The position numbers and the translations under genes are program-made. Below the pieces are notes generated by a model. The model did not search any database. It worked only from the letters and a program-made list of their open reading frames with translations, and was not told where the DNA came from. This document shows, in pieces, positions 51,936 through 61,120 of a stretch of 64,000 bases of DNA (position 1 is its first letter; every line of letters starts with the position of its first letter). Source of the stretch: Ruminococcus sp. (GTDB lineage Bacteria > Bacillota > Clostridia > Oscillospirales > Ruminococcaceae); assembly GCA_017437285.1 (NCBI GenBank), contig JAFSBM010000041.1:62001-126000 (forward strand), read 5' to 3'.

Positions 51936-53360
51936 ATGGGCGGATTTTTTGGAGCAGCCACTAAGAATGACTGTATAACAGATGTATTTTTCGGCACGGA
52001 CTACCATTCACATCTCGGTACACGCCGTGGCGGTATGACAGCATATTCCGAGGACAACGGCTTTCAGCGTTCAATTCACAGCATTGAAAATTCACCTTTC
52101 AGAACAAAGTTTGAGGACGATGTTATAAATATGAGGGGAAAACTCTGTATCGGCTGTATCAGCGACACAGACCCCCAGCCTATTATGGTGCGTTCAAAGC
52201 TTGGACTTTACGCTATCAGTTCAATCGGTATCATCAGAAATGCCGAGGAACTTACAGATGAGCTTTTGCAGAATGGCTGTGCGAATTTTGAAACAATGAG
52301 CAGCGGAAATATCAATTCAGGTGACCTTATCGGTGCGCTTATAGCACAGAAGGACAATTTTGTTGACGGTATCCGCTATGCACAGGAAAAAATCGAGGGA
52401 ACAATTTCCCTTATCATACTCACAAAGGACGGAATTATTGCCGCCCGTGACAAATACGGCAGACTTCCTGTCGTAATCGGCAAAAGATGGGACGGCTACT
52501 GCCTTTCCACAGAATCTTTCGCTTTCCAGAAACTGGGATATGAAACACATATGGAACTTACCGCAGGAGAAATTGTAAAAATGACTTCCGACGGCATTGA
52601 AGTTCTTGCAGAGGGCGATCCCTCACAGATGAAAATGTGTACATTCCTCTGGACATATTATGGCTATCCCACAGCTTGCTATGAGGGCGTTAATGTTGAG
52701 GTTATGCGTACCCGCAACGGCGAAATTATGGCTGAAAATGATATAGCCGCAGGCAGACTTCCCGATGTTGACTATATCTGCGGAGTTCCCGATTCAGGTA
52801 CTCCCCACGCTATCGGATATGCCAACAGAAGCGGAATTCCTTTTGCCCGTCCCTTTATAAAGTATACTCCAACTTGGCCAAGAAGCTTTATGCCTACAAG
52901 TCAGAGTATGAGAAATAAAGTGGCAAAAATGAAGCTTATCCCTGTTCATGAACTTATTGACGGTAAAAAGCTGCTTTTCGTTGATGACAGTATCGTAAGA
53001 GGCACACAGATGCGTGAAACAGTTGAATTCCTCTATGCCAACGGTGCAAAGGAAGTTCATATGCGTTCTGCTTGTCCTCCTATTATGTACAGCTGTAAGT
53101 ATCTTAATTTCTCACGCAGCCATTCCGAACTTGAACTTATCGCAAGACAGATAATCCACGAGTTCGAGGGCGAGGAGGGCGTTAAGTATCTGGCTGAATA
53201 CAGCGATTCATCAACTGTAAGAGGCGGAAAGCTCCGTGATGAGATATGCCGCAGATTAAAGCTTACATCTCTTGAATTTCAGACTCTCCCCGGCAAGGTA
53301 AAAGCCGTGGGACTTCCTGAATGTAACCTTTGCACTTACTGCTGGAGCGGTAAGGAATAA
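51936..53360 (+). CDS. Amidophosphoribosyltransferase-like protein lacking the N-terminal catalytic Cys
   Basis: PurF makes phosphoribosylamine from PRPP and glutamine. This 474-residue homologue has the glutaminase-type N-terminal fold (TRRGGMTAYS, CIGCISDTD) and a phosphoribosyltransferase domain with the PRPP motif (LLFVDDSIVRGTQM) and cysteines near the C-terminus (CNLCTYCW) as in Fe-S forms. The mature enzyme should begin with Cys; here the start is MGGFFGAAT with no Cys in the first 12 residues. I recall a widespread Clostridia/Bacteroidetes subfamily with this start. It may use ammonia, a partner, or be a regulatory paralogue. Confidence 0.9.
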   Translation: MGGFFGAATKNDCITDVFFGTDYHSHLGTRRGGMTAYSEDNGFQRSIHSIENSPFRTKFEDDVINMRGKLCIGCISDTDPQPIMVRSKLGLYAISSIGIIRNAEELTDELLQNGCANFETMSSGNINSGDLIGALIAQKDNFVDGIRYAQEKIEGTISLIILTKDGIIAARDKYGRLPVVIGKRWDGYCLSTESFAFQKLGYETHMELTAGEIVKMTSDGIEVLAEGDPSQMKMCTFLWTYYGYPTACYEGVNVEVMRTRNGEIMAENDIAAGRLPDVDYICGVPDSGTPHAIGYANRSGIPFARPFIKYTPTWPRSFMPTSQSMRNKVAKMKLIPVHELIDGKKLLFVDDSIVRGTQMRETVEFLYANGAKEVHMRSACPPIMYSCKYLNFSRSHSELELIARQIIHEFEGEEGVKYLAEYSDSSTVRGGKLRDEICRRLKLTSLEFQTLPGKVKAVGLPECNLCTYCWSGKE

Positions 53361-53393
53361 AAGAATACCATAAAATAACTGGAGGATTATATT

Positions 53394-54431
53394 ATGAATA
53401 ACAGTTTTTCCGAAAGCTACAAAAAGGCAGGCGTTGACGTAACTGCCGGTTATAAGGCTGTTGAGCTTATGAAACAGCATATTGCAAGAACAACTCTCCC
53501 TGGCTGTATTTCAGGCATCGGCGGCTTTGGCGGTCTTTTCGAGCTTGATATGACAGGTATTTCCAAGCCTGTACTTGTATCGGGTACAGACGGAGTTGGT
53601 ACAAAAATCAAGATTGCATTCATAATGGATAAGCACGATACAGTTGGTATCGACTGTGTTGCTATGTGCGTAAACGATATTATCTGCTGCGGTGCAAAGC
53701 CACAGTTCTTCCTTGATTATATTGCTTGCGGAAAGAATATTCCCGAAAAGATTGCTGAAATCGTTTCAGGTGTTGCTGAGGGCTGTGTACAGGCTGGCTG
53801 TGCGCTTATCGGCGGTGAAACTGCTGAGCATCCGGGACTTATGCCTGAGGAGGAATATGACCTTGCAGGTTTCTCTGTTGGTATCGTTGACAAGGATAAG
53901 ATTTTAAAGCCTGATACACAGAAGGCAGGCGATGTTCTCATTGCTATCAAGTCCAGCGGTGTACATTCCAACGGATTTTCACTTGTAAGACGTGTATTTG
54001 ACGTAAACGAGCAGAATCTTGCTATGCACTTTGACGATTTAGGTGCAACTCTCGGTGAAACTCTCCTTACACCTACACGTATTTACGTTAAGGCTATTAT
54101 GAACCTTATCGAAACAGTAAATGTAAAGTCCGTTTCCCACATCACAGGCGGCGGATTCTATGAAAATATTCCACGTTCACTTCCTAAGAATCTTGCAGCT
54201 AAGATTGAGCGTAATGCAGTACAGGTTCTTCCTATTTTCGACCTTATTGCAAGAAGCGGAAATATTCCTGAGCGTGATATGTTCAACACATTCAATATGG
54301 GTGTTGGTATGATTGCCTGCGTTGACAAGAACGACGCTGACAAGGCAATTGCAGCTCTCAAGGCAGCAGGCGAGGACGCATATGTTCTCGGTGAACTTGT
54401 TGAGTCAACAGAGGGCGTTATTATTTGTTAA
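53394..54431 (+). CDS. purM: Phosphoribosylformylglycinamidine cyclo-ligase (AIR synthetase)
   Basis: Closes the imidazole ring, FGAM + ATP to AIR. 345 residues with [32 protein letters not shown] and [11 protein letters not shown], followed by [13 protein letters not shown]. All are family hallmarks. GGAGG precedes the ATG. Confidence 0.98.
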   Translation: MNNSFSESYKKAGVDVTAGYKAVELMKQHIARTTLPGCISGIGGFGGLFELDMTGISKPVLVSGTDGVGTKIKIAFIMDKHDTVGIDCVAMCVNDIICCGAKPQFFLDYIACGKNIPEKIAEIVSGVAEGCVQAGCALIGGETAEHPGLMPEEEYDLAGFSVGIVDKDKILKPDTQKAGDVLIAIKSSGVHSNGFSLVRRVFDVNEQNLAMHFDDLGATLGETLLTPTRIYVKAIMNLIETVNVKSVSHITGGGFYENIPRSLPKNLAAKIERNAVQVLPIFDLIARSGNIPERDMFNTFNMGVGMIACVDKNDADKAIAALKAAGEDAYVLGELVESTEGVIIC

Positions 54432-54464
54432 TAGGCTAATCCATAAAGATTGGAGTGCAGGCAT

Positions 54465-55349
54465 ATGAAAAAATTTCTTACGGCAATTACAGCAGCGTTT
54501 GTGACGGCTATGGGCATTTCTTCTGTGCCTGCACTTTCAGCAGGTACGCCAATGGATTTCACAGGTGATGAGCGTGTTGATGTTTACGACCTGATTTGTG
54601 CAAGAAAAAGCGGTATTGAAGCGGAAAAACTCAATCTTATGGCGGATTTTCTCCTTGGAGTCGGTGACGGCTATAAGGATGAGGAAATCGGGGATATTCC
54701 CAATGATTTCACCATAGACGAAAGCTGCATTCTTGAACCGAAAGGCACGATACATACAGGTGACGGTACATATTACGGCGGCGGATACGTTGGCGGCTGT
54801 GCAATGCTTGACCCTGTTTCCACCGATTACTGGATAGTGGCAATGAATCTTGCTGACTACAACGACGCACAGCTTGCAGGCGCTTATCTTGAAGTTACAG
54901 GCGAGCTTGGCACAATAAATATGCTTGTTACGGATTTGCTCCCCGAGGGCAAAAAAGGCGACCTTGACCTGTACGTTGACGCATTTCCGCTTATAGCACC
55001 AAAGGAAAAGGGCAGAGTTCCCGTATCGTGGAAGATTATTCCCCTTGATACAGCTGAAAATGCACCTGTGTGCTATAAATGGAAAGAGGGTACAACCGAA
55101 TTCTGGTGCGGTGTGCAGGTGAGAAATCACCGTTATCCCATAACAAAGCTTGAATATCTCAATGAAAACGGCGAATTTGTGGAAATAAAACGCCGTCCCT
55201 ACAATTATTTTGAATCAATGGAAATGGGAAAAGGTCCATTTACATTCAGAATTACGGATATTTACGGACAGGTTATAATTGACGAAAATATACCGTTGTC
55301 TACTGATGATTCGGTAATAATCGAGGGACACGTGCAATTCCCTAAGTAA
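54465..55349 (+). CDS. Secreted protein with dockerin-like calcium motif near the N-terminus
   Basis: 294 residues from ATG 54465 (GGAGTG upstream). A signal peptide of ~25 residues ends at ALSAG. Residues ~30-52 read DFTGDERVDVYDLICARKSG, matching one calcium-binding F-hand half of a type I dockerin as used in ruminococcal cellulosomal and surface proteins; a second half is not seen. The rest (~60-294) is unassigned, with Tyr/Gly-rich and beta-type segments and a possible expansin-like or carbohydrate-binding character that I cannot prove. It lies oddly between purM and purN, on the same strand. Confidence 0.65.
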   Translation: MKKFLTAITAAFVTAMGISSVPALSAGTPMDFTGDERVDVYDLICARKSGIEAEKLNLMADFLLGVGDGYKDEEIGDIPNDFTIDESCILEPKGTIHTGDGTYYGGGYVGGCAMLDPVSTDYWIVAMNLADYNDAQLAGAYLEVTGELGTINMLVTDLLPEGKKGDLDLYVDAFPLIAPKEKGRVPVSWKIIPLDTAENAPVCYKWKEGTTEFWCGVQVRNHRYPITKLEYLNENGEFVEIKRRPYNYFESMEMGKGPFTFRITDIYGQVIIDENIPLSTDDSVIIEGHVQFPK

Positions 55350-55361
55350 TGGAGCAATCAT

Positions 55362-55838
55362 ATGAAAGTTGAAAAAGCTGATTATATATGGGCGATATTG
55401 TCGTTCATAGCGGTGGGAGTTACATTTCACTTCGGGTATCTCCTTTACGGCTTGCTGGGAATTTATGCGGCAATGGCAATTCTTTTCCTATGGCATATAA
55501 AAAGAATTGAAAAACGCATTTCCGACACAGAAGCCGCATATGGTAAAATAACGGAGTACCGCACGGAAAAATCGGGGCGTGAATATTACTATCCCGTTGT
55601 TGAATTTGAAACAGAGGAGGGAGAGCTTATCAGTTCGGTTTATGCCTATCCCGATAAGGAAAAAAGGTACGAAATCGGCGATGAGGAGCTTATACACTAT
55701 ACCCCCGATGACCCCATGTTTTTCTATTTTGCAGACCGTGAAAAAGAGCTTACAGATGTTTACTATAAATGCATAATAGCAGGCGGATTTTTAGCGGCAA
55801 TTGACATTATAGCAATAATTATTATTCTTTGTATATAA
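55362..55838 (+). CDS. DUF3592-like membrane protein
   Basis: 158 residues with hydrophobic segments at ~8-45 (probably two) and ~132-157 flanking a soluble central domain (YYYPVVEFETEEGELISS, YAYPDKEKRYEIGDEELIHYTPDDP). This arrangement and the YPVVEF...Y(x)PxxP pattern fit the DUF3592 family, function unknown. It starts 12 bases after the secreted-protein gene and ends just before purN. Confidence 0.75.
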   Translation: MKVEKADYIWAILSFIAVGVTFHFGYLLYGLLGIYAAMAILFLWHIKRIEKRISDTEAAYGKITEYRTEKSGREYYYPVVEFETEEGELISSVYAYPDKEKRYEIGDEELIHYTPDDPMFFYFADREKELTDVYYKCIIAGGFLAAIDIIAIIIILCI

Positions 55839-55850
55839 GGAGTGGTACCG

Positions 55851-56477
55851 ATGAAAAATATAGTTGTTCTCGTTTCGGGAGGCGGTACGAATTTACAGGC
55901 TCTTATTGATGCCGAAAAAGCAGGGAATATCCTTGGCGGAAAAATAACTTGTGTTATTTCCTCAAATTCTTCTGCATATGCTCTCGAAAGAGCAAAAAAT
56001 AACGATATATCCACAAGAGTAATCCCAAGAAAGGATTATTCCGATTCAAAGTCATACAGTATGGCAATTCTCAATGCCCTTGATGAGGAGCAGGCTGATT
56101 TAGTTGTACTGGCAGGCTTTATGACAATTCTTGACGAATGTGTCACAAGCAAATATGCTTATAAAATAATCAACGTCCACCCTGCACTTATCCCCTCATT
56201 CTGCGGCGAGGGCTACTACGGACTTAAAGTTCACGAAGCAGCTCTCAGCTATGGAGTAAAGGTCAGCGGTGCTACAATTCATTTTGTAAATGAAGAAGCT
56301 GACGCAGGAGCAATTATCCTGCAAGGTGTAGTGAATGTGGAAAAGGACGATACACCCGAAGTTCTCCAGAAGCGTATTATGGAGAATGTGGAATGGAAGC
56401 TTCTCCCCAAGGCGGTTTCACTTTTCTGTCAGGATAAAATTGAAATTGTTGACGGCAGAGCTTACGTTAAGGAGTAA
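55851..56477 (+). CDS. purN: Phosphoribosylglycinamide formyltransferase
   Basis: Transfers the formyl group from 10-formyl-THF to GAR. 208 residues from ATG 55851 (MKNIVVLVSGGGTNLQAL), AAGGAG upstream. Catalytic Asn/His/Asp segment is seen: VHPALIPSF, GVKVSGATIHFVNEEADAG. Length is normal for PurN. Confidence 0.97.
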   Translation: MKNIVVLVSGGGTNLQALIDAEKAGNILGGKITCVISSNSSAYALERAKNNDISTRVIPRKDYSDSKSYSMAILNALDEEQADLVVLAGFMTILDECVTSKYAYKIINVHPALIPSFCGEGYYGLKVHEAALSYGVKVSGATIHFVNEEADAGAIILQGVVNVEKDDTPEVLQKRIMENVEWKLLPKAVSLFCQDKIEIVDGRAYVKE

Positions 56478-56480
56478 GCC

Positions 56481-57044
56481 GTGAAGCTGTCGGCTATTAC
56501 GGAGAATCAGCGTATACAAAAGCTTTTTTTAAGCTTTATGATGTATGCCTTTCTCGGTTGGTTTTATGAAGTTTTTCTTGAAGTTGTAGTCTATCGCTGG
56601 GGATATTCCGACAGGGGAGTTCTTTTCGGACCATATTGCCCTGTATACGGAGTAGGAGCAATTCTTTTCCTAGGTGCATTCAGACCGCTTATGAAGAAAA
56701 AAGAGCCTGACTGGTTCAGATTTTATGTAAAGCCGATTATCATATTTCTCGGCTGTATGGCAATTGCTACCACGGTGGAACTTCTTGCAAGCTATATGCT
56801 GGAATTTTTCACGGGAGCGTGGCCGTGGCAGACATATGCGGATTACAAAATAAACTTTCAGGCGAGAATTGCACTCAGCCCGTCAATACGTTTCGGACTT
56901 GGCGGATTACTTTTCCTTTATATAGTTCAGCCGTTCTATGACTGGCTGTTTTCAAAGGCAAAGGAAAAAACGCTGAATATAATCACAGCGTTCGTTGCAT
57001 TAATAGTCTTATGTGACTGTATATACACATTTATTATTAAGTAA
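56481..57044 (+). CDS. Membrane protein of the CmpB-like putative ABC transporter permease family
   Basis: 187 residues, GTG start with AAGGAG ten bases upstream. About five hydrophobic segments, with the family pattern FMMYAFLGWFYEV, RGVLFGPYCPVYGVGA and a WPWQTY segment. This family (PF06541-like) is common in Clostridia and is named as a putative permease, though without experimental role. Starts 4 bases after purN. Confidence 0.82.
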   Translation: MKLSAITENQRIQKLFLSFMMYAFLGWFYEVFLEVVVYRWGYSDRGVLFGPYCPVYGVGAILFLGAFRPLMKKKEPDWFRFYVKPIIIFLGCMAIATTVELLASYMLEFFTGAWPWQTYADYKINFQARIALSPSIRFGLGGLLFLYIVQPFYDWLFSKAKEKTLNIITAFVALIVLCDCIYTFIIK

Positions 57045-57085
57045 GGAGCAGTTAAACTGAATTTGAGAAAGGCTTATATAAAGAA

Positions 57086-57580
57086 ATGATTACAGATATT
57101 TTTGATAATTCATACGGTTTTGAGGGAAAGATTTATTCCGAGATTTTCAAAACCGATATGGCGGTAATGATAGACCGCAAAATATGTCTTGATTATGTTA
57201 TGCAGTGCGTGGACGAATTTAACTCCCTTGACAGCGAGGTTGTTGAAACTATTTGCAGTGCTGCTAAGGCTTATTGTCTGGAATTTCTGGAGGAAACAGG
57301 CGGCGATTTTTACGGTAAAATGAAAATTTCTGTTACTCCCGAAACTGACCCCCTTGAAATGCTGAAATGCTTTAAGCCGACTGTACTTATAGTAAAAAAG
57401 CCTGAAGATGAAGAAAGTATCTGCTATCAGCTTGAATGTCGGACTGACTGGGAAATAGAACACAGTATGGAAATTGTCATATTCAATGGCAATGTCGTGT
57501 ATCTTGGTGTGTTCGGAGGTCATTCACCATGGCGTGAATTTAGTCTCGACGACAAGTTAAATTATATAAATAAAATATAA
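57086..57580 (+). CDS. Uncharacterised 164-residue protein
   Basis: No clear family. Soluble, acidic, alpha/beta, with WEIEHSMEIVIFNGNVVYLG-like end that resembles the DUF6985/DUF2004 group of bacterial proteins. The ATG overlaps a TGA and has a weak site (GAGAAAGG, ~15 bases upstream). A better AAGGAG at ~57044 precedes a TTG-initiated eight-codon frame that ends at this ATG, possibly a coupling leader. Lies between the permease-like gene and purO. Confidence 0.6.
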   Translation: MITDIFDNSYGFEGKIYSEIFKTDMAVMIDRKICLDYVMQCVDEFNSLDSEVVETICSAAKAYCLEFLEETGGDFYGKMKISVTPETDPLEMLKCFKPTVLIVKKPEDEESICYQLECRTDWEIEHSMEIVIFNGNVVYLGVFGGHSPWREFSLDDKLNYINKI

Positions 57581-57594
57581 AGGAGTAAATTATT

Positions 57595-58308
57595 ATGATT
57601 AAACTGGATTTAGCAAAGGAATTAAGCTCAAACGCATACCCCGGCAGAGGTATCGTTATCGGTAAATCCGATTGCGGAAAATATGCTGTAACAGGCTATT
57701 TCATTATGGGCAGAAGCGAAAACAGCCGTAACCGTGTATTTGTAGAGGACGGCGAGGGAATCCGCACACAGGCTTTCGACCCCTCAAAGCTTACTGACCC
57801 ACACCTTATTATATACGCACCTGTAAGAGTTCTCGGCAATAAGCTTATCGTAACAAACGGCGACCAGACAGATACAATTTACGAGCTTATGGACAAGCAG
57901 TTCACTTTTGAGCAGGCACTCCGTACACGTGAATTTGAGGACGACGCTCCCAACTACACACCTCGTATTTCAGGTATCCTCCGCTTTGAGGATGACGGCT
58001 TCAACTATGCTATGTCAATTCTCAAAAGTGCAAACGGCAACCCCGATTCATGCCAGAGATACACATTCAGCTACAATGACCCAATCAACGGCGAGGGACG
58101 TTTCATTCACACATATATGGGTGACGGCAATCCTCTCCCAAGCTTTGAGGGCGAGCCTAAGCTTGTAGGTATCAGCGGAAATATTGACGAGTTCACAGAT
58201 ATGCTCTGGAACAACCTCAACGAGGATAACAAGGTATCTCTCTTTGTTCGCTTTGTAAATCTTGAGGACGGTTCTGTTGAAACAAGAATTATCAATAAGA
58301 ATAAGTGA
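57595..58308 (+). CDS. purO: IMP cyclohydrolase, PurO type
   Basis: Closes the second ring, FAICAR to IMP. 237 residues of the PurO fold first known in archaea: NAYPGRGIVIGKS, YFIMGRSENSRNR, then LRTREFEDDAPNYTPRISG and GNPLPSFEGEP. It replaces the cyclohydrolase half of bifunctional PurH; the formyltransferase half is a separate gene at 61121. AAGGAG upstream. Stop overlaps the next GTG (GTGA). Confidence 0.92.
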   Translation: MIKLDLAKELSSNAYPGRGIVIGKSDCGKYAVTGYFIMGRSENSRNRVFVEDGEGIRTQAFDPSKLTDPHLIIYAPVRVLGNKLIVTNGDQTDTIYELMDKQFTFEQALRTREFEDDAPNYTPRISGILRFEDDGFNYAMSILKSANGNPDSCQRYTFSYNDPINGEGRFIHTYMGDGNPLPSFEGEPKLVGISGNIDEFTDMLWNNLNEDNKVSLFVRFVNLEDGSVETRIINKNK

Positions 58309-58769
58309 GAATTTCATTCGACCTTGATGAAACATTATTTGTAAATCCCGAGAAAGTTCCCATAGAACCTGAACTTAAATTTCCCTTTAATAAAATATAC
58401 AAGGACAAACTGAGGAAAGGTTCTGTGGAGCTTTTGCAGGAAATAAATAAATCTGACTGTGAGTTGTGGATATACACTACTTCAAACCGAAGTCAAGGAT
58501 ATATCCGCAGACTATTCCGCCGCTATGGTATCAGAATTGACAGCATTGTCAATGCTGAACGTCACGAAAGGGAAGTTTCACGGGGAAGGCTGAATTTTCC
58601 GTCAAAATATCCGTCAGTATACCGCATTGATTTGCACGTTGATGATGAAAAATCCGTTTATGAAAACGGTATTGCCTACGGTTTCAGAGTTTATCATATA
58701 ACAAATGATGATTTGGAGTGGGCGGATAATATTCGCAGAGAGATGCAAAGAATTATAAAGGTAAAATGA
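58305..58769 (+). CDS. HAD-superfamily hydrolase-like protein (GTG start)
   Basis: 154 residues: ISFDLDETLFVNPE (motif I DxD) near the N-terminus, ELWIYTTSNR (motif II Thr/Ser), and IDLHVDDEKSVYENG (motif III/IV). No cap domain of size, so it may act on macromolecules or larger substrates. GTG 58305 overlaps the purO stop. Next gene overlaps by four bases (ATGA). Confidence 0.82.
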   Translation: MRISFDLDETLFVNPEKVPIEPELKFPFNKIYKDKLRKGSVELLQEINKSDCELWIYTTSNRSQGYIRRLFRRYGIRIDSIVNAERHEREVSRGRLNFPSKYPSVYRIDLHVDDEKSVYENGIAYGFRVYHITNDDLEWADNIRREMQRIIKVK

Positions 58770-59725
58770 AAAAGACATTAAATTTAATTTCAGCTTTTTG
58801 TTCAGCCGTGATATTAATTTCATTGGCTGGCTGTAATATTAATTCAGTGCCGAGGCAGTATAAAAAACTGCCCGATAGTCTGTCGGAAGAAGATGTATTG
58901 CTTACTGTAGGCATACCTGTTTACAAATGCACCGAGTATCAGTACAGAGATGATGAATTGGAGGAGAAGTGCGTATATACTTATGACGAGTATGACAATA
59001 TTCTTACCGAAGAAATAACCGTAATAAATAACGATAAAGTGGAATATTCGAAACGTCGTACATACAGCTATGAATACGACGAAAACGGTAATATTATCGC
59101 TGAAAATTTATATCTCGATGATGAAAATTTCCCCAATAGCTTTACTCAGTATGTTTATGATACTGACGGATTGCTGAAATATGAAATATATTATTCTTCT
59201 AATTACGCTCAGACTGAATTAGAAAAGAATTTTTATGCTGAATACAAATATGACAGCAGCGGAAACGAGATATCAAATACAGAAGTAGATGCAGACGGAT
59301 ATGTTAGTTCAAAAAGCGATACAGAATATCAATATGACGACAACGGAAATATCATAAGCAAAACAGTCAACGTTTGGTTTGACCCTGTAAATTCAAAGAT
59401 AAATTCTTCAATAAGTGAATATACATACACTTATGATGAATCCGGAAAGATACTTACAGAAACTTTGAAGTACGCCTATGACAGAAATGGTAAAGCATAT
59501 AGTTATGAGAGCATGAAAATATATGACAGCAATGGAAATGTTATAAAAGAAATAATTGACAAAGGTTCGGAAACAGAAACAGAAAAAACATACGAATACG
59601 ACGATAAAAACCGTCTGATATGTGAGAATAACGGCAGAACTGTTTACGAATATGATGAAAAAAATCGTCTGATATGTGAGGAACGTAATAACATCAGAAA
59701 TGTTTACGAATACGAGGATTATTGA
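58766..59725 (+). CDS. YD-repeat lipoprotein
   Basis: 319 residues. Signal peptide with lipobox LISLAGC at ~17-23, so it is lipid-anchored outside. From ~60 on it is almost wholly RHS/YD-type repeats (YEYDENGNIIAEN, YQYDDNGNIISK, YEYDDKNRLICE; about nine). No RHS core or toxin end is present, so it is a short surface repeat protein and not a polymorphic toxin. ATG overlaps the HAD gene by four bases. The next lipoprotein at 59866 is a related protein. Confidence 0.85.
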   Translation: MKKTLNLISAFCSAVILISLAGCNINSVPRQYKKLPDSLSEEDVLLTVGIPVYKCTEYQYRDDELEEKCVYTYDEYDNILTEEITVINNDKVEYSKRRTYSYEYDENGNIIAENLYLDDENFPNSFTQYVYDTDGLLKYEIYYSSNYAQTELEKNFYAEYKYDSSGNEISNTEVDADGYVSSKSDTEYQYDDNGNIISKTVNVWFDPVNSKINSSISEYTYTYDESGKILTETLKYAYDRNGKAYSYESMKIYDSNGNVIKEIIDKGSETETEKTYEYDDKNRLICENNGRTVYEYDEKNRLICEERNNIRNVYEYEDY

Positions 59726-59865
59726 TTTTTTCTGTCAAAAAATCTCCTGCAAAAAAATAAAAAAATTTTTTCGATTTCTGTAACACTTTGAAATTTTGAA
59801 GTGAGTATATGTTATGAGATGTGAAATACATCGGAAATATTTAATTACAGAAAGAGGAAATTATT

Positions 59866-61089
59866 ATGAACAAGAAGATTTTTGCAATTCTCGCAGTATG
59901 CACAATGGTTATGACAGCTTGCGGCCCCGCAGCTGAGGAATCCGCACAGTTACCCGAAACATCTGAAAAGACAACAACTGCCAATGTTGAAGCTGAAACA
60001 ACAACAGCCGAGGCTGAAACAACTACAGCAGTTGATTCTGAAAAAACAACAGCAGATTCTGCTGTTGAAAATGCAGCAGGCGGAAATAACAATTCAGCTG
60101 AAACAACAACAGCAGTTCAGGCAACAGAAAAAGCTGATTCCAATAAAATGGCAGAGCTTTCATCTGAACCTCCCGTATATACAAAGTATCTCACAAGTGA
60201 AAATTCAAAAATGCCTGCATTACCTGAAAACTATGAGGCATTTCCCGAAATCAACACAGATTTAAGCCTTTTTGAAATTCCCGATAATCTCGATTACGAG
60301 TATCAGTCTATTGCTTATCTTTACACAGGCACAAAGTGCAACGGCTGTATTCTGAGATTGTACAACAGCCATGATGATGATGTTTTTACCACTGGTTACA
60401 GCATTGGCGGCGATTATGAAGGTTGGACAGCTCCTTATTATACAGATTATGAGTATGACGCAAAGGGCAACCCCACAGTAATTAGTTATTATAATACAGA
60501 CGGCATTCTTCAAGAGGAAATATATACATATGACGCAAATGGAAATGTTACATATTCAGAGAGTTATGACGGGTTATCAGGCACAAGTTTCTATACCACA
60601 AATACATATGACCAAAAGGGTAATGTTCTTGTCAGCGAGGGCATAAATGCTCTTGACGGTGAATTCAAGAATACATATACATACGAATATGACGCAAACG
60701 GCAACGCAGTTTACGGCAAGGTCAATGCTACAAAAAATCCATGGTCATTTAATGAATTCAGACAGAGATTTGACGACAGAGGAAATATGATTGAGTTTGT
60801 AGGAAAATGCGATAAGGCAGCAGATACCCACAGAGAGCTTGCATATGACAGCAACAACAATTGTATTTATGAGAAAAATTATTATTCTGGTGATGTTGAA
60901 AACGCATCAGTAACAGAATATCTCTACGACGGAAACAATAACTGCCTTTGCAAAATGATAAATAGTCCAAACTACACATATGCTGATTATTATGAGTATG
61001 ATGCAAAGGGCAGACCAACAAAACATTATAATCAGAGTTCAGACTCTGAGGACAGTTTCACATTATATGTTTATGAGGAATTGTCATAA
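59866..61089 (+). CDS. Second YD-repeat lipoprotein with Thr/Glu-rich linker
   Basis: 407 residues. Lipobox VMTACG at ~15-20, a ~60-residue Thr/Glu/Ala linker (AETTTAEAETTTA type), an unassigned segment (~90-180), then about eight YD-like repeats (YEYDAKGNPTV, YTYDANGNVTY, YEYDAKGRPTK). Similar design to the gene just before it, so probably from a local duplication with later change. AGAGGA upstream. Sits between purO and the AICAR formyltransferase gene. Confidence 0.85.
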   Translation: MNKKIFAILAVCTMVMTACGPAAEESAQLPETSEKTTTANVEAETTTAEAETTTAVDSEKTTADSAVENAAGGNNNSAETTTAVQATEKADSNKMAELSSEPPVYTKYLTSENSKMPALPENYEAFPEINTDLSLFEIPDNLDYEYQSIAYLYTGTKCNGCILRLYNSHDDDVFTTGYSIGGDYEGWTAPYYTDYEYDAKGNPTVISYYNTDGILQEEIYTYDANGNVTYSESYDGLSGTSFYTTNTYDQKGNVLVSEGINALDGEFKNTYTYEYDANGNAVYGKVNATKNPWSFNEFRQRFDDRGNMIEFVGKCDKAADTHRELAYDSNNNCIYEKNYYSGDVENASVTEYLYDGNNNCLCKMINSPNYTYADYYEYDAKGRPTKHYNQSSDSEDSFTLYVYEELS

Positions 61090-61120
61090 ATAGAATTTTA
61101 AATTCAAGGAGGACATTATT

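Noticed and set aside
51936..53360. purF-like gene as a pseudogene
   Set aside because: It is full length, with an intact PRPP motif and C-terminal cysteines; only the N-terminal Cys is missing, which matches a whole subfamily as I recall it.
58766..61089. Polymorphic RHS toxin locus
   Set aside because: No RHS core, no variable toxin domain and no immunity gene follow the YD repeats.
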